From: Glebionis coronaria
Taxonomy: Eukaryota > Streptophyta > Magnoliopsida > Asterales > Asteraceae
Direction: 5' to 3'
Length of the DNA stretch: 64,000 nucleotides
Assembly (NCBI GenBank): GCA_025667525.1
Contig: CM046879.1
Coordinates: 359,352,752-359,416,751, forward strand
The notes under the pieces were generated by a model. The model did no database searches. It was not told the DNA's origin and saw only the letters and a program-made list of their open reading frames with translations. Both the position numbers and the translations under genes were made by a program. Within the stretch, counting starts at the first letter, position 1. Each line of letters starts with the position of its first letter. Positions 30,601-42,180 of this stretch are shown here, in pieces.

Positions 30601-32304
30601 ATGGATTTTCATTGCCTAGGTTGTGGGAGACGACTGTTTGGTTCCGTATCATGTCCATGGTGTATATGCGAAAGGTGTGGAGATCATGTTGACTATGTAG
30701 ATTTTAGATCTTGTCCCTCGTGTAATCCGACCAATTGTTTGTATACTTCTAATGAAGAACGTCACCTCCATTGCCTATATTGTGGAAGCCCTTCCCATTG
30801 GCACTATGAGTGTCCAATTCAATACCCAAATGGTCACAATCACGAGCCGAATCCGAATTTCGTTGACCAATCTTCGCAATACTCACCGTCATGTGAGTAT
30901 TGTGGAGATGAGCCTCACTATGGGTACGATTGTCAACCGATGAACCAAAATACGTATTTCGACAATCAATTTTCCGGTTTTGACGAATCACACGACATGG
31001 GTTACAATTGTAACAATGGAAATTTTTATCCACACAACGAACCGGATTTTTCTCAAAATCCGTGTTGCGACAATTGTGGGGGGCCTCACGATACTTATTC
31101 TTGCCAACCAATGCATTATAATGAACCCAATTCATACTATAATTCCGGTTTTGATAATTTTGAGTCCCCACCATACGATCTCGAACACCAAAATTCTCAT
31201 GAGTCAAGTAACGAGAGACAAAATTCCTTTGCCACTTTCTTACAAGACCATGAAGAAGAATTCTTGCAAGGTGTGATGGACATTTTTAGAAGTATAAGGG
31301 GAGAGGTTGAAACGGAAATGCAACGAGTGCAAGCATCAAATATTGATACTTATGCCTCTACGTCTCTTGAGATTCCATATGATTACCAATACGACGATGA
31401 TGATGATAGCGATGTTTTCAATCTCGACCCTTATCATGGAAAAACTACTCCTATACCCACTTCGGAAACCGATGCATCTCTAAGTATGGGGGAGACGAAT
31501 CTTAGCACTAATCCTAGTGTCAAGATCCCTATTCCAATCCAAAGTGAGCCTACGGTTTTCTCCGAAGATGAGATAAGTGATTTTGCTCTCGATGAATTTT
31601 TCCACGAAGATTCTAACGAGCCAAATCACGATAGTGAGTGTGAATCGATTTCTTGTGATGATGTCTCTCCTATTGACACTTCGGGGAGAGAATCAACGAT
31701 TTTTTCGAACCCGCTTTTCGAGGACGATGATTTTTCCGCTAGTGATGACGAGTCACTAATCGACGAGGATGTTCAAAATACCGATTTTAAAATCTTTTCG
31801 AACCCGTTATTTAAATTTGATGACGCGTTCATTTTTGGTGACGTAAATCCTCTCTTTGATGAGACGTTCGAGGACATCGAGAGTGAGGATTCTAAGGATC
31901 CTAAACTCGATGAGCCGGATTTGCTAGTCACCCACCCGAAGTCTCATACGATTGAGACTCCTCTTTCTACTTGTGATGTTTCCATTCTCGAGGGGTTCAC
32001 CGATGGACCGCCTCTCGATGAGAATGAGGATTTTAATGAGGCCTTTGCCTTAGAACCGGGAGGAGACTTTGAGACCCCCATTTTTATTGATTCTCTTTCA
32101 AATTTGCCTTCGTCTCAAAGTAATCTTACCCACCCTCTCGGTTCTCATGACTACACGTACTTCGAGTACGTTGTAAGGAGTTTCCTTCCTTACAAAACGT
32201 ATCCTCCGGCTTCGCCTTTATCATTTTCCACCAAAAGTGAGGATACGATCTTCGATCCCGGTATAAAGGCTTTGCCTTTATTCACGGTTGCTTTTGGGCC
32301 TTGA
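30601..32304 (+). CDS. Element E zinc-finger/acidic protein, 567 aa, intact
   Basis: The only intact long ORF in the window. The N-terminus is cysteine-rich: CX2C pairs at C5/C8, C18/C21, C23/C26 and C38/C41, laid out like two zinc ribbons. Three zinc knuckles follow: residues 58-71 and 98-111 are CX2CX4HX4C, and 156-168 is CX2CX3HX4C. The third matches the knuckle of element D's Gag (CETCGGPHSYLNC). From about residue 250 the protein is strongly acidic, with repeated SNPLF/NPLF motifs. It ends shortly after EDTIFDPGIK, a motif also in D's Gag-protease tail (PVFDPGIET). There is no Gag helical domain, protease, RT or integrase. The zinc knuckles suggest RNA binding in the element particle; the role is unknown. 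From memory, similar acidic/FDPGI proteins are abundant in Tanacetum-type genomes. The start is the ATG at 30601, about 850 nt from the primer site. Confidence 0.85.
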   Translation: MDFHCLGCGRRLFGSVSCPWCICERCGDHVDYVDFRSCPSCNPTNCLYTSNEERHLHCLYCGSPSHWHYECPIQYPNGHNHEPNPNFVDQSSQYSPSCEYCGDEPHYGYDCQPMNQNTYFDNQFSGFDESHDMGYNCNNGNFYPHNEPDFSQNPCCDNCGGPHDTYSCQPMHYNEPNSYYNSGFDNFESPPYDLEHQNSHESSNERQNSFATFLQDHEEEFLQGVMDIFRSIRGEVETEMQRVQASNIDTYASTSLEIPYDYQYDDDDDSDVFNLDPYHGKTTPIPTSETDASLSMGETNLSTNPSVKIPIPIQSEPTVFSEDEISDFALDEFFHEDSNEPNHDSECESISCDDVSPIDTSGRESTIFSNPLFEDDDFSASDDESLIDEDVQNTDFKIFSNPLFKFDDAFIFGDVNPLFDETFEDIESEDSKDPKLDEPDLLVTHPKSHTIETPLSTCDVSILEGFTDGPPLDENEDFNEAFALEPGGDFETPIFIDSLSNLPSSQSNLTHPLGSHDYTYFEYVVRSFLPYKTYPPASPLSFSTKSEDTIFDPGIKALPLFTVAFGP

Positions 32305-34187
32305 TTACATGTAAGTCCCGCCAAAAATGACCGAACATGATTATCCCTAAATGATCACATATATGGGGATTCGAGTCGAGCTTTTGACTCGGTTATCAAA
32401 AACAAGGTGCCTCGTGGGGGAAACCCATGCTTATCCATGTAAATATTATTGCTTTCTAATTTAGTTTAATGTGAGGGGATTTGTGTCCTTCCAACCTTTG
32501 TTCCGTGGTTGTTTGTGCATTGTGATTTTTTAGATCATGATCTTCACGATTGGAGCCTCTCGTGTTCGTTTTATGGGAGCACTCGATCGTTTGCTTTAGA
32601 GGCCTTTCCCAATATCCATATGATATATCCTTTTATGTTCTAACCTTAGGTTTTTAGCACACTTCATAAACGGCTATTAATTTATTGGTTACACCATTTC
32701 CATGCTAGATTAGGCATTCGACTACGTCTCTAGTATGGGGGTGTTTGCACCCCTAGACTCGAAACATTAAGGACAATGTTTAACTTTAGTATGGGGGGTG
32801 AATAGATACTTGCCTTGCCAAACCTTCACGCTTTCCAAAGTTTATCGTTTTGTTTATCATTTTTGTTGCAAAATAAGGCTAAAAATGGCCAAATTTTAAA
32901 TTTTTTCTCATATTTCATAAGTGTTTGAAGACACGAATGTAGGTTTTCCGATGGCGAGAATAAGAGTAATTTTTGACTCGACCGTGCGTGTTGAGCACTT
33001 AGCTTTGATTCCTTAACTACACATTAGGCTAAGTCTCTTAAATGAGGACGAGAAATGATAGAGTTAATTATAAGTTACTATGCTAAACGTAGAGTACTCG
33101 TATTCTTTCAAAAACTCATGTGTTCTCGTTGTTTGCTTATTCTCCCTTCGCATGTAAATATTTTTTTTGCTTAATAAATATTGATTTAGCGGTTTAGTTA
33201 GGATTGTTGGGTTTCTAGTCTTTTCTAGTAGCTTCCGTGTAATTAAATTGGGAAGACATTAAGGTATCGCCAGCGTCACGGTTTTGAAGTATTGGCACCC
33301 TAATAATCGAAAGCTTCACCCAATAATAAGATTTCAAGTGCTCACCTAAATCAAGCAAACAATTTGAAGCCCCACAAGGCCTAAAATCTATGCAAAAATT
33401 GAAAGTGAATCAAGCCTTAATCTTCGAAGCTTTAAAGATCCAAAATTCGCCTTAGCGTGAGGATATACGTCTTTGGCTAATAAAACCACCGATGAGGTGG
33501 ATAATAAAAGGCAAGGCAAGATCGAAGTCATAATAAAAGCTTCATGGCGAAGTTGAATAAAAGATGGAGGTAAACCAAAGATAATAAGGTCCTTCCGTTA
33601 GGGGGCGTATAAAAGTCTTGGTAATAAGTCTCATGTTCAAAACCGTTATAAAACCGTGTTTATCGATTCTTCTTGTCAACTTAATTTTTTAACATCGTCG
33701 TCTATTAGGAGGGGTTATTGATTTGATGGTCTTAGTTACACCGTTAGGACTCTATTTTTAGACCTAAATCTCTATTATCGCATAAGTCAATGATGTATCC
33801 TCGTGATCATTAAGACATAATAAAATATAAGAGATACAACTTAGGAATAATGGGAGAATAAGTACGTGATTAGGGCATATGAGTAGTGTTAGCATTACTA
33901 ACTTATAATGACAATGATCTCGTTGCACGCTTGGCATGGAATTAAGGTGAAAATCGAGGATGACGAAAATATTTCTAACTAAGCATTCACGTGTTCTTGT
34001 TCTATGAACCTAAACGTCCCATTTTGCGATGAAAATCATACATTATGTCTATAACACAAGTAGTAGTAATAGTCGTAGTGTAGCTAGTTTATCTTTCAAT
34101 AAAGTAAATAAAAATGAATTTTGGAGATGCTTCGGTACTTTATTCTAGCATTGCGTGAGGGCACGGCAATGGTTTAGTATGGGGGAG
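32305..34187 (+). other. Element E non-coding 3' interior
   Basis: 1.9 kb without a supported ORF. It contains AGTATGGGGG purine runs at about 32733 and 32788 and the hairpin ACATTAAGGACAATGT at 32764-32779, matching the motif in D. The final polypurine tract is AGTATGGGGGAG at 34176-34187. Confidence 0.75.
34176..34187 (+). promoter_or_regulatory. Element E polypurine tract
   Basis: AGTATGGGGGAG directly abuts the 3' LTR start TGATGAGAC. Confidence 0.85.
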
Positions 34188-37100
34188 TGATGAGACTGCT
34201 TTTATACATGGTCTCATCGTCCAAAACGGCCTTTAATTGCATTAAATATCATCAAATATACCAAATATATGCTCGTGTTTGTTACTTGTGTATTTTTAGG
34301 TACGGATATTGAGGAAATGGCAAAAGATCACAAGAATCAATCAAAAACGAACACGGGAAACGAAGTCGCACAATGAACCGGGCCCAAGTTTGGAATTTTG
34401 TAAAATGACCCTTGAAGAATTGAAGATTGGCAAATTTAGTCCCTCATCTTTGAAGAACTTGTCACAATTGACCCTCCAAATGTTAATTGTACAAGTATGG
34501 TCCTTATTATTTGAAGATTGTACAAGACCAGTCCATCAAGAATCAAGAAAATACATTAAAGGCCCTTGGATAAAGTTTTAGAAGTTTTTGTGCCACTTTT
34601 GACAACTTGTCCAAAGTTGTTAAGTGCAAAAGTGGGCGCTGATGGGATTTATTACAAAGTGAACAAGAGATAAAAGCCTGGGGGCCAAGTTTGCCAAACC
34701 ACCAAACCCTTACAACCAGTCACAACTTGCCACCTCATCATGATCCACCCACTTACCCAATACCCTACCCAAACCCGTATCCCATTAACCCACCAACCCG
34801 GTTTTAATATTAAAACTGGTCAAATCCCAGTCAACCCCCATTTTTCCCCCCATTAACACATATTTAAAAAACACTTAATCCCATTTTAGATTAAAACCTA
34901 ACCTGCTACCCACCTTAATCCCATAAACCCTAATCTCCAATTTATTCAAAACAAAGGGATTAATCCCCAAAACGTGCAGATCACTAATTAACCTCCATGT
35001 CACTTGATCCCACATCACAAAACGCCACTAGACACACCCATGTGTCTTGTGGGACCCTCCCCTGCACCCATCACTTTCCCTCAAAACCTAAAACCCGACC
35101 AAACCAACATCCCAGATCATCCCCTTGGTCCCCAAGCTTAAATTAACGTCCAAGATCAACAAAGAAGAGCTGGTATCCAACAACAAAGTCACATGGCACG
35201 AATTTGACCAAATTCAGTCAAGGACTCAAGGGCTTTTTAGGCATTTCAGTAACTAGGGTTTTAGTTTCTAGTTTATTCCATTAGCTAGTATAAATATGAG
35301 TGGCATGTCACTCATATCTCTTGTTCCATAAATTTTGTAAAAATTTTATTTATTAATGAAAATGAAGTTTAACTTTTTACAAGAAATCTGAGTTCCAATT
35401 TTTCTGTTTAGTAGTTTAACCATCTTCATTGTTTGGAAGTTTGTTAAGATTTAAAAAGTTTTCATTTCACAAGAAGTTTTCAGAAATCCATTTTTTTTGA
35501 AGTTTCTTGGCAAAAGTTTGCAAAAGCATGGATCTAATAATAAATTGAAGTGAAAGTGGATTTTCAGTATTGGACTATTGGTTTTGATAAGTTTTTGTCA
35601 AAATCTCTTCAAGTTTTCAGTTTGGTTCCATTGTTTTGAAAGAAATCAGTTTGAAAAAAGTCATTTTTTCCTTATAAGCTAAGAGATAAGCTAGCTTAGG
35701 CCATAAGCTAAGCTTATACTCATTTAAGCTTATCTTTCAGGTCATTATTTGCTCTACTTGTTTGATCTCAGCAGGCACCAAATTTTGCATATTGGATGAA
35801 TGGTGGTTGAAGTCCATCATCATCATATTCTGGCCATACTACAAGCTCTTTTCTGAAGTTGTCAGCTCAAGCCCGAGCTTGATGGAGAAGGGTAAGCTAC
35901 CCTTTGTGATTCCTGGATGTAAGATCACCAGGTAAATCTCTTTTCTCCTCTCTCTATACTTGCTTTGAGGATATTTTTGAGCTAGAGTAATTTTTAGGGA
36001 TAGGGTTGTGGATGGAAGAACAAATGCTAGATATTGCATCCCTGATAGATTAGAACATGTTAGAGTTTATTTGATTAGGTTTGGTGAAAGTTTGGTTACT
36101 AAATCTTTGTTAAATTCAAGTTTCAGTTTTAAAAGGGGTGTTTGGATTCAGGTTTTAAGTTCAGTTTGCAAGGTGCATTTGGTTTAAAATCTGCTTAGAT
36201 TCACTCATTTTAATATCTTTGTGTTTTATTTGCTTAGTGTGTTAGTTTTGGTACCATTTGGTGGGTTTTGAATACAAGTTTTGGTAAAAACATAGTCTAA
36301 AAATCAGTTTAGCTATAACTGCTTGATTTTTGTGGATTTTGGCCTTCAAATTCAGGTGCTTGACAGGATATAGGGTAGGTTAGGATTTGTATGTGCTTTG
36401 AGGGGGTTTGTGAGTGGATTGAGTGAGTTTTGGCTAACCAAAACTCACCCAATTGCCAAACACATCAGCAAACAAGCCAACAGCCCCCAGTCCTATATCA
36501 GTGACTGAGTTTGGGCCTTTTCTGCTTAATTTTGCTAAGTGGTATCTTGTTTTTACAATTTTGTTGACTCCCCACAACCCAACTGGTTGTGGGGGTGCCT
36601 TTGTTTGCCCACAAAACCAAGAAATCAACAAGTTCTAGGCACAAAAGTGCCCAGACCCGTTTTTGTGAAAGCAGTGGGAACTCACTTCCCACTGCTAGTG
36701 TAAAGGTTTCCCCTGCTAAGCAAGAGGACAAAAGGGGGTCACATGTCATTGTCAGTTTTCTTAATTTTTTGTCTTTAGTGGTGAAAAATAGGAATTAGAC
36801 TTTGAAACCAATTTTGTTATTTTTCTTATTTTATTTATGATTTTTCTGTTAATTAGATTTTTATTTACTGTTCATTTTATATTTTTTTAGATTAATTAGC
36901 CTTTTTAATTAACTTTTATTATTTCTGTTTTTGGCATCTAGTGCCACAAAAACTTGTTTTTCAGCTTAAACATTTTTCTTAGATTAGGAAAAACATTTTA
37001 AGATTTTTGGTTAAAAAGTTTTTTACTGTTCACATTTTATTTAATTTTTAGAATTAATTTAAGTTAATTAGGGTTAAAATTGTATATTGTTTTGTCTTTT

Positions 37101-37778
37101 AGTGAAAAATATTTGATTTTTCAAACTTTTTCATTTTTCTACTGTTCATTAGAGTAAATTAGGATTTTTAAAATTGTTCAATTAATTTTGGCATTATTTT
37201 ATTATTTTTTATAATTATTTTAGTTTAAAAATAGTTTTAGTGATTTAAAAATAGAAAAATAGTTTTTTTAAAATTTAGGAAAAATACTTTTTAGTTTTTA
37301 AATAATATAAGTGAGTTATTTGTCCAATAAAATAATATTTTGGGCTTTTTCTTGATTATATTTAATTTTTGGGCTTTAATTAGCATTAAAAATTGAATAT
37401 TTAATTAATAAAAGGTTTTAAAATATTTTTATTGGATTTTTATCTTTATTTATATTATTTTGAACTACTTTTTCATTTTTAATTTGTTTTTAGGTTTAAA
37501 TTTTTAAATTTTCACGTTTTTCGTACTTACGTTCGCGTTTTACGTCTTTCGTCGTAGTTTAATTGTAATCGTAGTTCGTCTTAGTTTTTCTTTCTTTTCT
37601 CATCTAAAAACGACACTTCCCTAAACCATTGATTATATATTTTGGCACATTAATCCACACACCTCCTCGAGAACGAACCCGCATTTGTTCGGTTTCGCGT
37701 TTTTCCTAAAAACGTGCAACTTAACGCTTGCCCTATTTTACCTTCCTTTTCCTAAAGGGGTAATTCTACGACATATCA
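34188..37778 (+). repeat. Element E 3' LTR, 3591 bp
   Basis: Near-identical to 26170-29743. The main difference is 16 extra bases at about 36591-36606, which complete a 10-bp-arm hairpin (CCCCACAACC/GGTTGTGGGG, 36570-36594). TATA box at 35289-35296; hairpin cluster at 36423-36696. Confidence 0.93.
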
Positions 37779-38191
37779 GAGTACGTTGTTTAAATTGAGA
37801 TAAAGAAGCGACAACTAAAGTGATTACATTTATTCGTCTTATTTATATACATATATGAATCACAATAGTTTGGATAGAACCGGGTACACGGGAACACGGG
37901 ATCACGGGTCACGTCAAAAACACCAAAAATGGATCATTAAAGCACATGTCCCTGCACACAACATCACAACACAAACAACCTACTTGGCTCCCCCTAAACT
38001 TATTGGTGGAAAAGGGTGGAAAGGATGGAAAAGGTAAAAATCTAACCTAGTTAAACGATGCTTGATTTATTTATCAAGACTCTCTAGCTCGACTCGATTC
38101 CCCGAATATCATCATTTAAATGTGAAAAATCAAGGAAAAACCGAGATTTCCAAGGGAGGAAAATCTCTCCATGATAAAGGGTGAAATAAAG
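37779..38191 (-). other. Element D non-coding interior after gag-protease
   Basis: Starts with the right GAGTA duplication of E (37779-37783). About 400 bp separate E from the stop of the D ORF. The short plus-strand ORF 37855-38037 has no recognisable domain. No RT sequence begins here. Confidence 0.65.
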
Positions 38192-41100
38192 TCATATAAG
38201 GAATACCCTATGAAAATCCACCCGGGTCAAACACATAATTTCCATCACGAAAGGAAATAAACCCCGAGGTGGTAAAATCACACAAGGTAAAGAAAAGTGG
38301 GGACCCTTAGTCAAAAGTCTCTCATAAGGAAGGGTAAGGTGATTTGGGAATGATAGCACTAAAGTCTCTATTCCGGGATCAAACACCGGTTCCTTAACGG
38401 GAAAATAGCAAGAGGTGTTGACATTTAAGCTCAAAATATCATCATAATCCAAAGTGGGAAAGTCGTCCTCTTCCAAACTTGATGTGAAAACATAAGTATC
38501 ATCGGAGTCATAGGAAAACTCATCCTCGTGAGGAAAATAGGTATTTAGAAAGATATCTAAATCCTCCTCAAATGGAATAACCTCTAAAGTAGGAATTATC
38601 TCTAAGAGTGGAGGGTCCTCCTCGAAAGTCATGACTTCTAAAATTGGAGTATAAAAGTCAAAAGGAGTCTCCATGGAAGAATCACTCATAGAGATATGAG
38701 GTGCATTAAGATCATGGGTTGGGTCATCAAAGTTAATGAGATCACTTAAAGAAGTGTCATCATCGTAGGTATCAAAGATTGGTGGATCAAAAATGGGTGG
38801 GTCAAAAGTGGGTGGGTCAAAAGATAGGTCGTCTAAACCGAAGATAGTGTGATCACTTGAAGAAGTGTCATCACTATAGGTATCATAAATAGGAGTTTCA
38901 AAAATTTGAGGCTCTAAGGGAAGGGATGAAGTTATCACAAAATTATTTTGAGTAGACTTTTTAATTCCAAAAGGATTAATAAAAATCTCTTCATTATCAT
39001 AATTAAGAACATCAATCATATTGACCGACTCTTTTCCATTTGATTTAGTTGTGATTTTTACCATTTTAAAAACTTGTTGTTCATCCCTAACCCTAAGAAT
39101 TAACTCCCCTTCGGCCACATCAACTAAAGCTCTTCCGGATTGTAAGAATGGTCTACCAAGTATTAACGGAATACGAGGATCCATCTCATAGTCGACGACG
39201 ACAAAGTCCACGGGAAAAGTAAATGTACCAACTCGAACAAAAACGTTTTCGGCAATACCAACGGCGTATGCGATAGTTCTATTGGCTAACTCGAGAGTCA
39301 TGCGAGTCGGTACAAGGTCGAGTAATGATAATTGTTTCCATACCGAGAGTGGCATAAGATTGATGCTAGCGCCGAGATCCGCTAAAGCCAAACAATGATC
39401 AATTTGAGGAAACGAGCAAGGTAACACGAATCGTCCGGGATCTCCTAGCTTTTCGTGAAGCTCTTTGAGAAGAATCGCGGAACAATTCTCATTTAAACGG
39501 GTGTTAACGAGCTCAACCATTTTTTCTTTCGTATTGAGCAAATATTTGAACATCTTCACAAATTTAGGCATTTGAGCAAGTGCTTCAATAAGGCTAATGT
39601 TAACATTCACGTTGGAAATCATTTTAAAAAAGTTGGAAACATGAACGTCATCTTTGGTGAGCACTTTAGCCTTGTCCAACCTAGAGGGATAAGGGATATT
39701 GGTTTTAGACTTTGAAGGTTGAGAAGGAGAAGGACTCGCTTCTTGAACAACCTTAGGTTTAGGCTCTTTGGGCAATGGAGAACTAGTATTAGGAGTGGTA
39801 GTGGGAGGAATCATCGGAGGGGGAGTAGGATTACTCATTATGACCTCCGGGCCTTGTCTCTCCTTTATGGGCGAAGAGATGGAAGGTCCCACTAATGTGG
39901 CTCCACTTCGAGTAGTGATAGCACTCACATTAGCACGAGGGTTAATCTCGGTATTAGAAGGTAAGGCTCCTTGGGGTTTAAAGGCTTGCAACATTTGCGC
40001 GAACTTCCTATCAGTGGACTCTTGCATATGTTTCATAGTTCTCTCATGTTCGGTTAATTTTTGGAGAACCAAGTCCATTTGAGGATTATGCATGTTCATT
40101 TGATTAAACCCTTGATTGTTAAACCCTTGATTTTGAAATTGATTAGGATTTTGAAAGCCTTGATTTTGAAAACCTTGATTTTGAGTATTAAACCCTTGAT
40201 TTTGCCCTTGAAAATTCCCTTGATTTTGGTTAAAACCCAGTGTATTTGAATTCCCTTGAAAATTACCCATTTGAGGACCTTGATTCCTATTTTGGTATTG
40301 GGTATTTTGGGCGGGTGGGGGTGGTCTTTGTGGAGCTACAAAACCCGAGGGATCCAAATAGTTAGTACTCTTATAAGACAAATGGTTAACATCAACATTT
40401 GGTTTGAAATGAACCCGCTCATTTTCATTGTTGTTATAAGCATAAACTTGTTGTTGTTGATTGTAAACCTTATAACAATTCAAATACGAATGTGGTCCAC
40501 CACAAGTCTCACACGTTTTACAAGTTTCTTTTAAGGCATTTACTTGACCATTGATGGCTTTCATATTGTTAGCGGTTTGTAGAGCAATTGATTCAACAAG
40601 CGAAGTAAGCTTATCAATTCTTTTGTCGTTCTCACTAGTACTAGCACTTGCTATAGTAGCCCTAACACTCTTGGTTTGTACTTTTGCCTTGTTTTCAATT
40701 ATGGCCCAAGCCTCGTTCATGGTCTTCACAAGAATATTGCCCCCCGCGACACTATTAAGTGAGTCTTGGTCATTAAGAGTTAAACCATTGTAAAACATAT
40801 TGATTTGATGCACTTTTGTAAAACCATGTTGTGGACATTTTCGTAAAATCTCCTTAAAACGGTCCCAAGACTCACTAAACGTTTCCCCATATTTTTGTTC
40901 AAAGGTAATGATGTCATTCCTTAAAGAGGTGGTCCGTGATGGTGGGAAAAATTAGTTAGTGAACTTGGTCTCTAAATCAATCCATGTAGTGATACTTTGG
41001 GGTGGTTCCTTATCAAGCCAAATCCGGGCTTGTCCCTCGAGGGAAAAAGGAAAGAGTTGTAAACGAATGGCCTCTTGTGGCACCCCATTGTATTTGACGG

Positions 41101-41437
41101 TGTTTGCCAATTGTATGAAACGTTTGATATGAGCGTGTGGGTCATCATTAGTACGGCCTAAAAATGGTGTAGCGGAAACCATTTGAATAAAACCCGTTTT
41201 AAGTTCAAAATTATTCGCTCCAATATCCAGCACCACAATCGCGCCATCGTTTCCTTCAACGTGAGATTGTAGAATCTCAATCATTGGTCGATTATCCGTT
41301 GCCATCGTGTTGTTCAAAGCTCGATTCTCGGGATCTGCTTGATTGACGGTCTTTTTGTTTTTCTTCTTCTTCTTTTTGGAAGAATTAGAAGTATTTGGTA
41401 TACCAATCGGTGTGTATGTACGCGCGCGAGTGCGCAT
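38192..41437 (-). pseudogene. Element D Gag-aspartic protease with acidic tail, one internal stop
   Basis: A single open frame of 1,082 codons on the minus strand, broken only by TAA at 40949-40951, where related Gags have Gln (a C-to-T change). The N-terminal part (41437-40952) holds the retrotransposon Gag core (HIKRFIQLANTVKYNGVPQ...LFPFSLEGQARIWL). After the stop the core continues, followed by a zinc knuckle CX2CX3HX4C (about 40473-40513) and an Asn/Gln-rich stretch with repeated QNQGF (about 40080-40300). A proline-rich linker comes next, then a retropepsin with active-site DLGAS at about 39365-39379 and LILGRPFL downstream. The last 250 residues are acidic with repeated FDPP motifs and end soon after PVFDPGIET. 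No RT follows. The poly-Lys tract near the start may aid RNA binding. Confidence 0.87.
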
Positions 41438-42159
41438 ACAATTAAAATCAAGGAATGAGGTAGGAGACCTCGGTCGACTTTGAGAGGAAAGGGATTATCC
41501 CTCTCGAGGTGCAATATTAAAAACTACAAAAATATATATTTAATACTACTTGAGTTGGCAAACCAATAATCGGTCGTCCCTTTCAATATACGCACAAGCA
41601 AGCGGGGAAACGAGGTGGCACAAAGCACTTAAAAACCTTTTTTCTTAGACGGCTTTTTATGGCGCATCGCCTTATACCCACCTTATAGTTTGTATATATC
41701 GAGTTCAAACTTCTTACTAGTATTTATCTATTTTGCCCTTTTTTCTTTTGTTTAGGATTCGAATACAATAGTTAGGTGATGAAATCCCAACTAAGGTCTT
41801 ATTTGTAAATAGGTAAATTAATTGTGCTACGTAATCTAATATAGTAAAAGAAAAATCTTTTTGTTTTTTTTAAGAAAAATATATATTCACAATAAAAAAC
41901 GAAAGAAATCGAAATAAGAAAAATAACAATAATACGTAATATTTTTGGTGTAATACTTTAGGAAAAGTATTACTTTTGGATTTTTTAATTTTTTGGTGCA
42001 AATCTTAGGAAAGAGTTTTCTTTTGTGATTTTTTAATTTTTTGTATTTTTAAGTTTTTGATTTTTTATGTTTTTGATTTTTTAGCAAGAAAAGTGAAGTT
42101 CAAAATTGAACGGATCCCAAAATCCAAATCGTCTCACGAAATCTTCAATCGTAACGAGC
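41438..42159 (-). other. Element D 5' leader with block shared with element E
   Basis: Non-coding leader between the primer site and the gag start. The block at about 41575-41770 matches E's leader on the opposite strand. The rest is AT-rich (TTTTTTAATTTTTTGG-type runs) with no other signal seen. Confidence 0.7.
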
Positions 42160-42177
42160 GAAGCGGCAGCGGCGCCA
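42160..42177 (-). promoter_or_regulatory. Element D primer binding site (tRNA-Asp type)
   Basis: On the minus strand TGGCGCCGCTGCCGC, three bases after the LTR end. The first 14 bases equal the E primer site, after which it diverges. Confidence 0.75.
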
Positions 42178-42180
42178 ATT

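Larger units (their letters stand above)
26170..37778 (+). mobile_element. Element E: young, complete Athila-like non-autonomous LTR element
   Basis: An 11.6-kb element with LTRs at 26170-29743 and 34188-37778, a tRNA-Asp-type primer site, one intact ORF, a polypurine tract and a perfect GAGTA duplication. The LTRs are almost identical by eye (one 16-bp indel and a few dozen substitutions over 3.6 kb), so insertion was recent. It has no gag-like, protease, RT or integrase ORF. Leader, primer site, internal hairpin and the ORF tail link it to element D, into which it inserted. Confidence 0.93.

Noticed and set aside
30601..32304. E ORF as a captured host gene
   Set aside because: Its tail and third knuckle match element D's Gag-protease, and its place between primer site and polypurine tract is that of an element ORF; no intron-loss or host domain evidence was seen.
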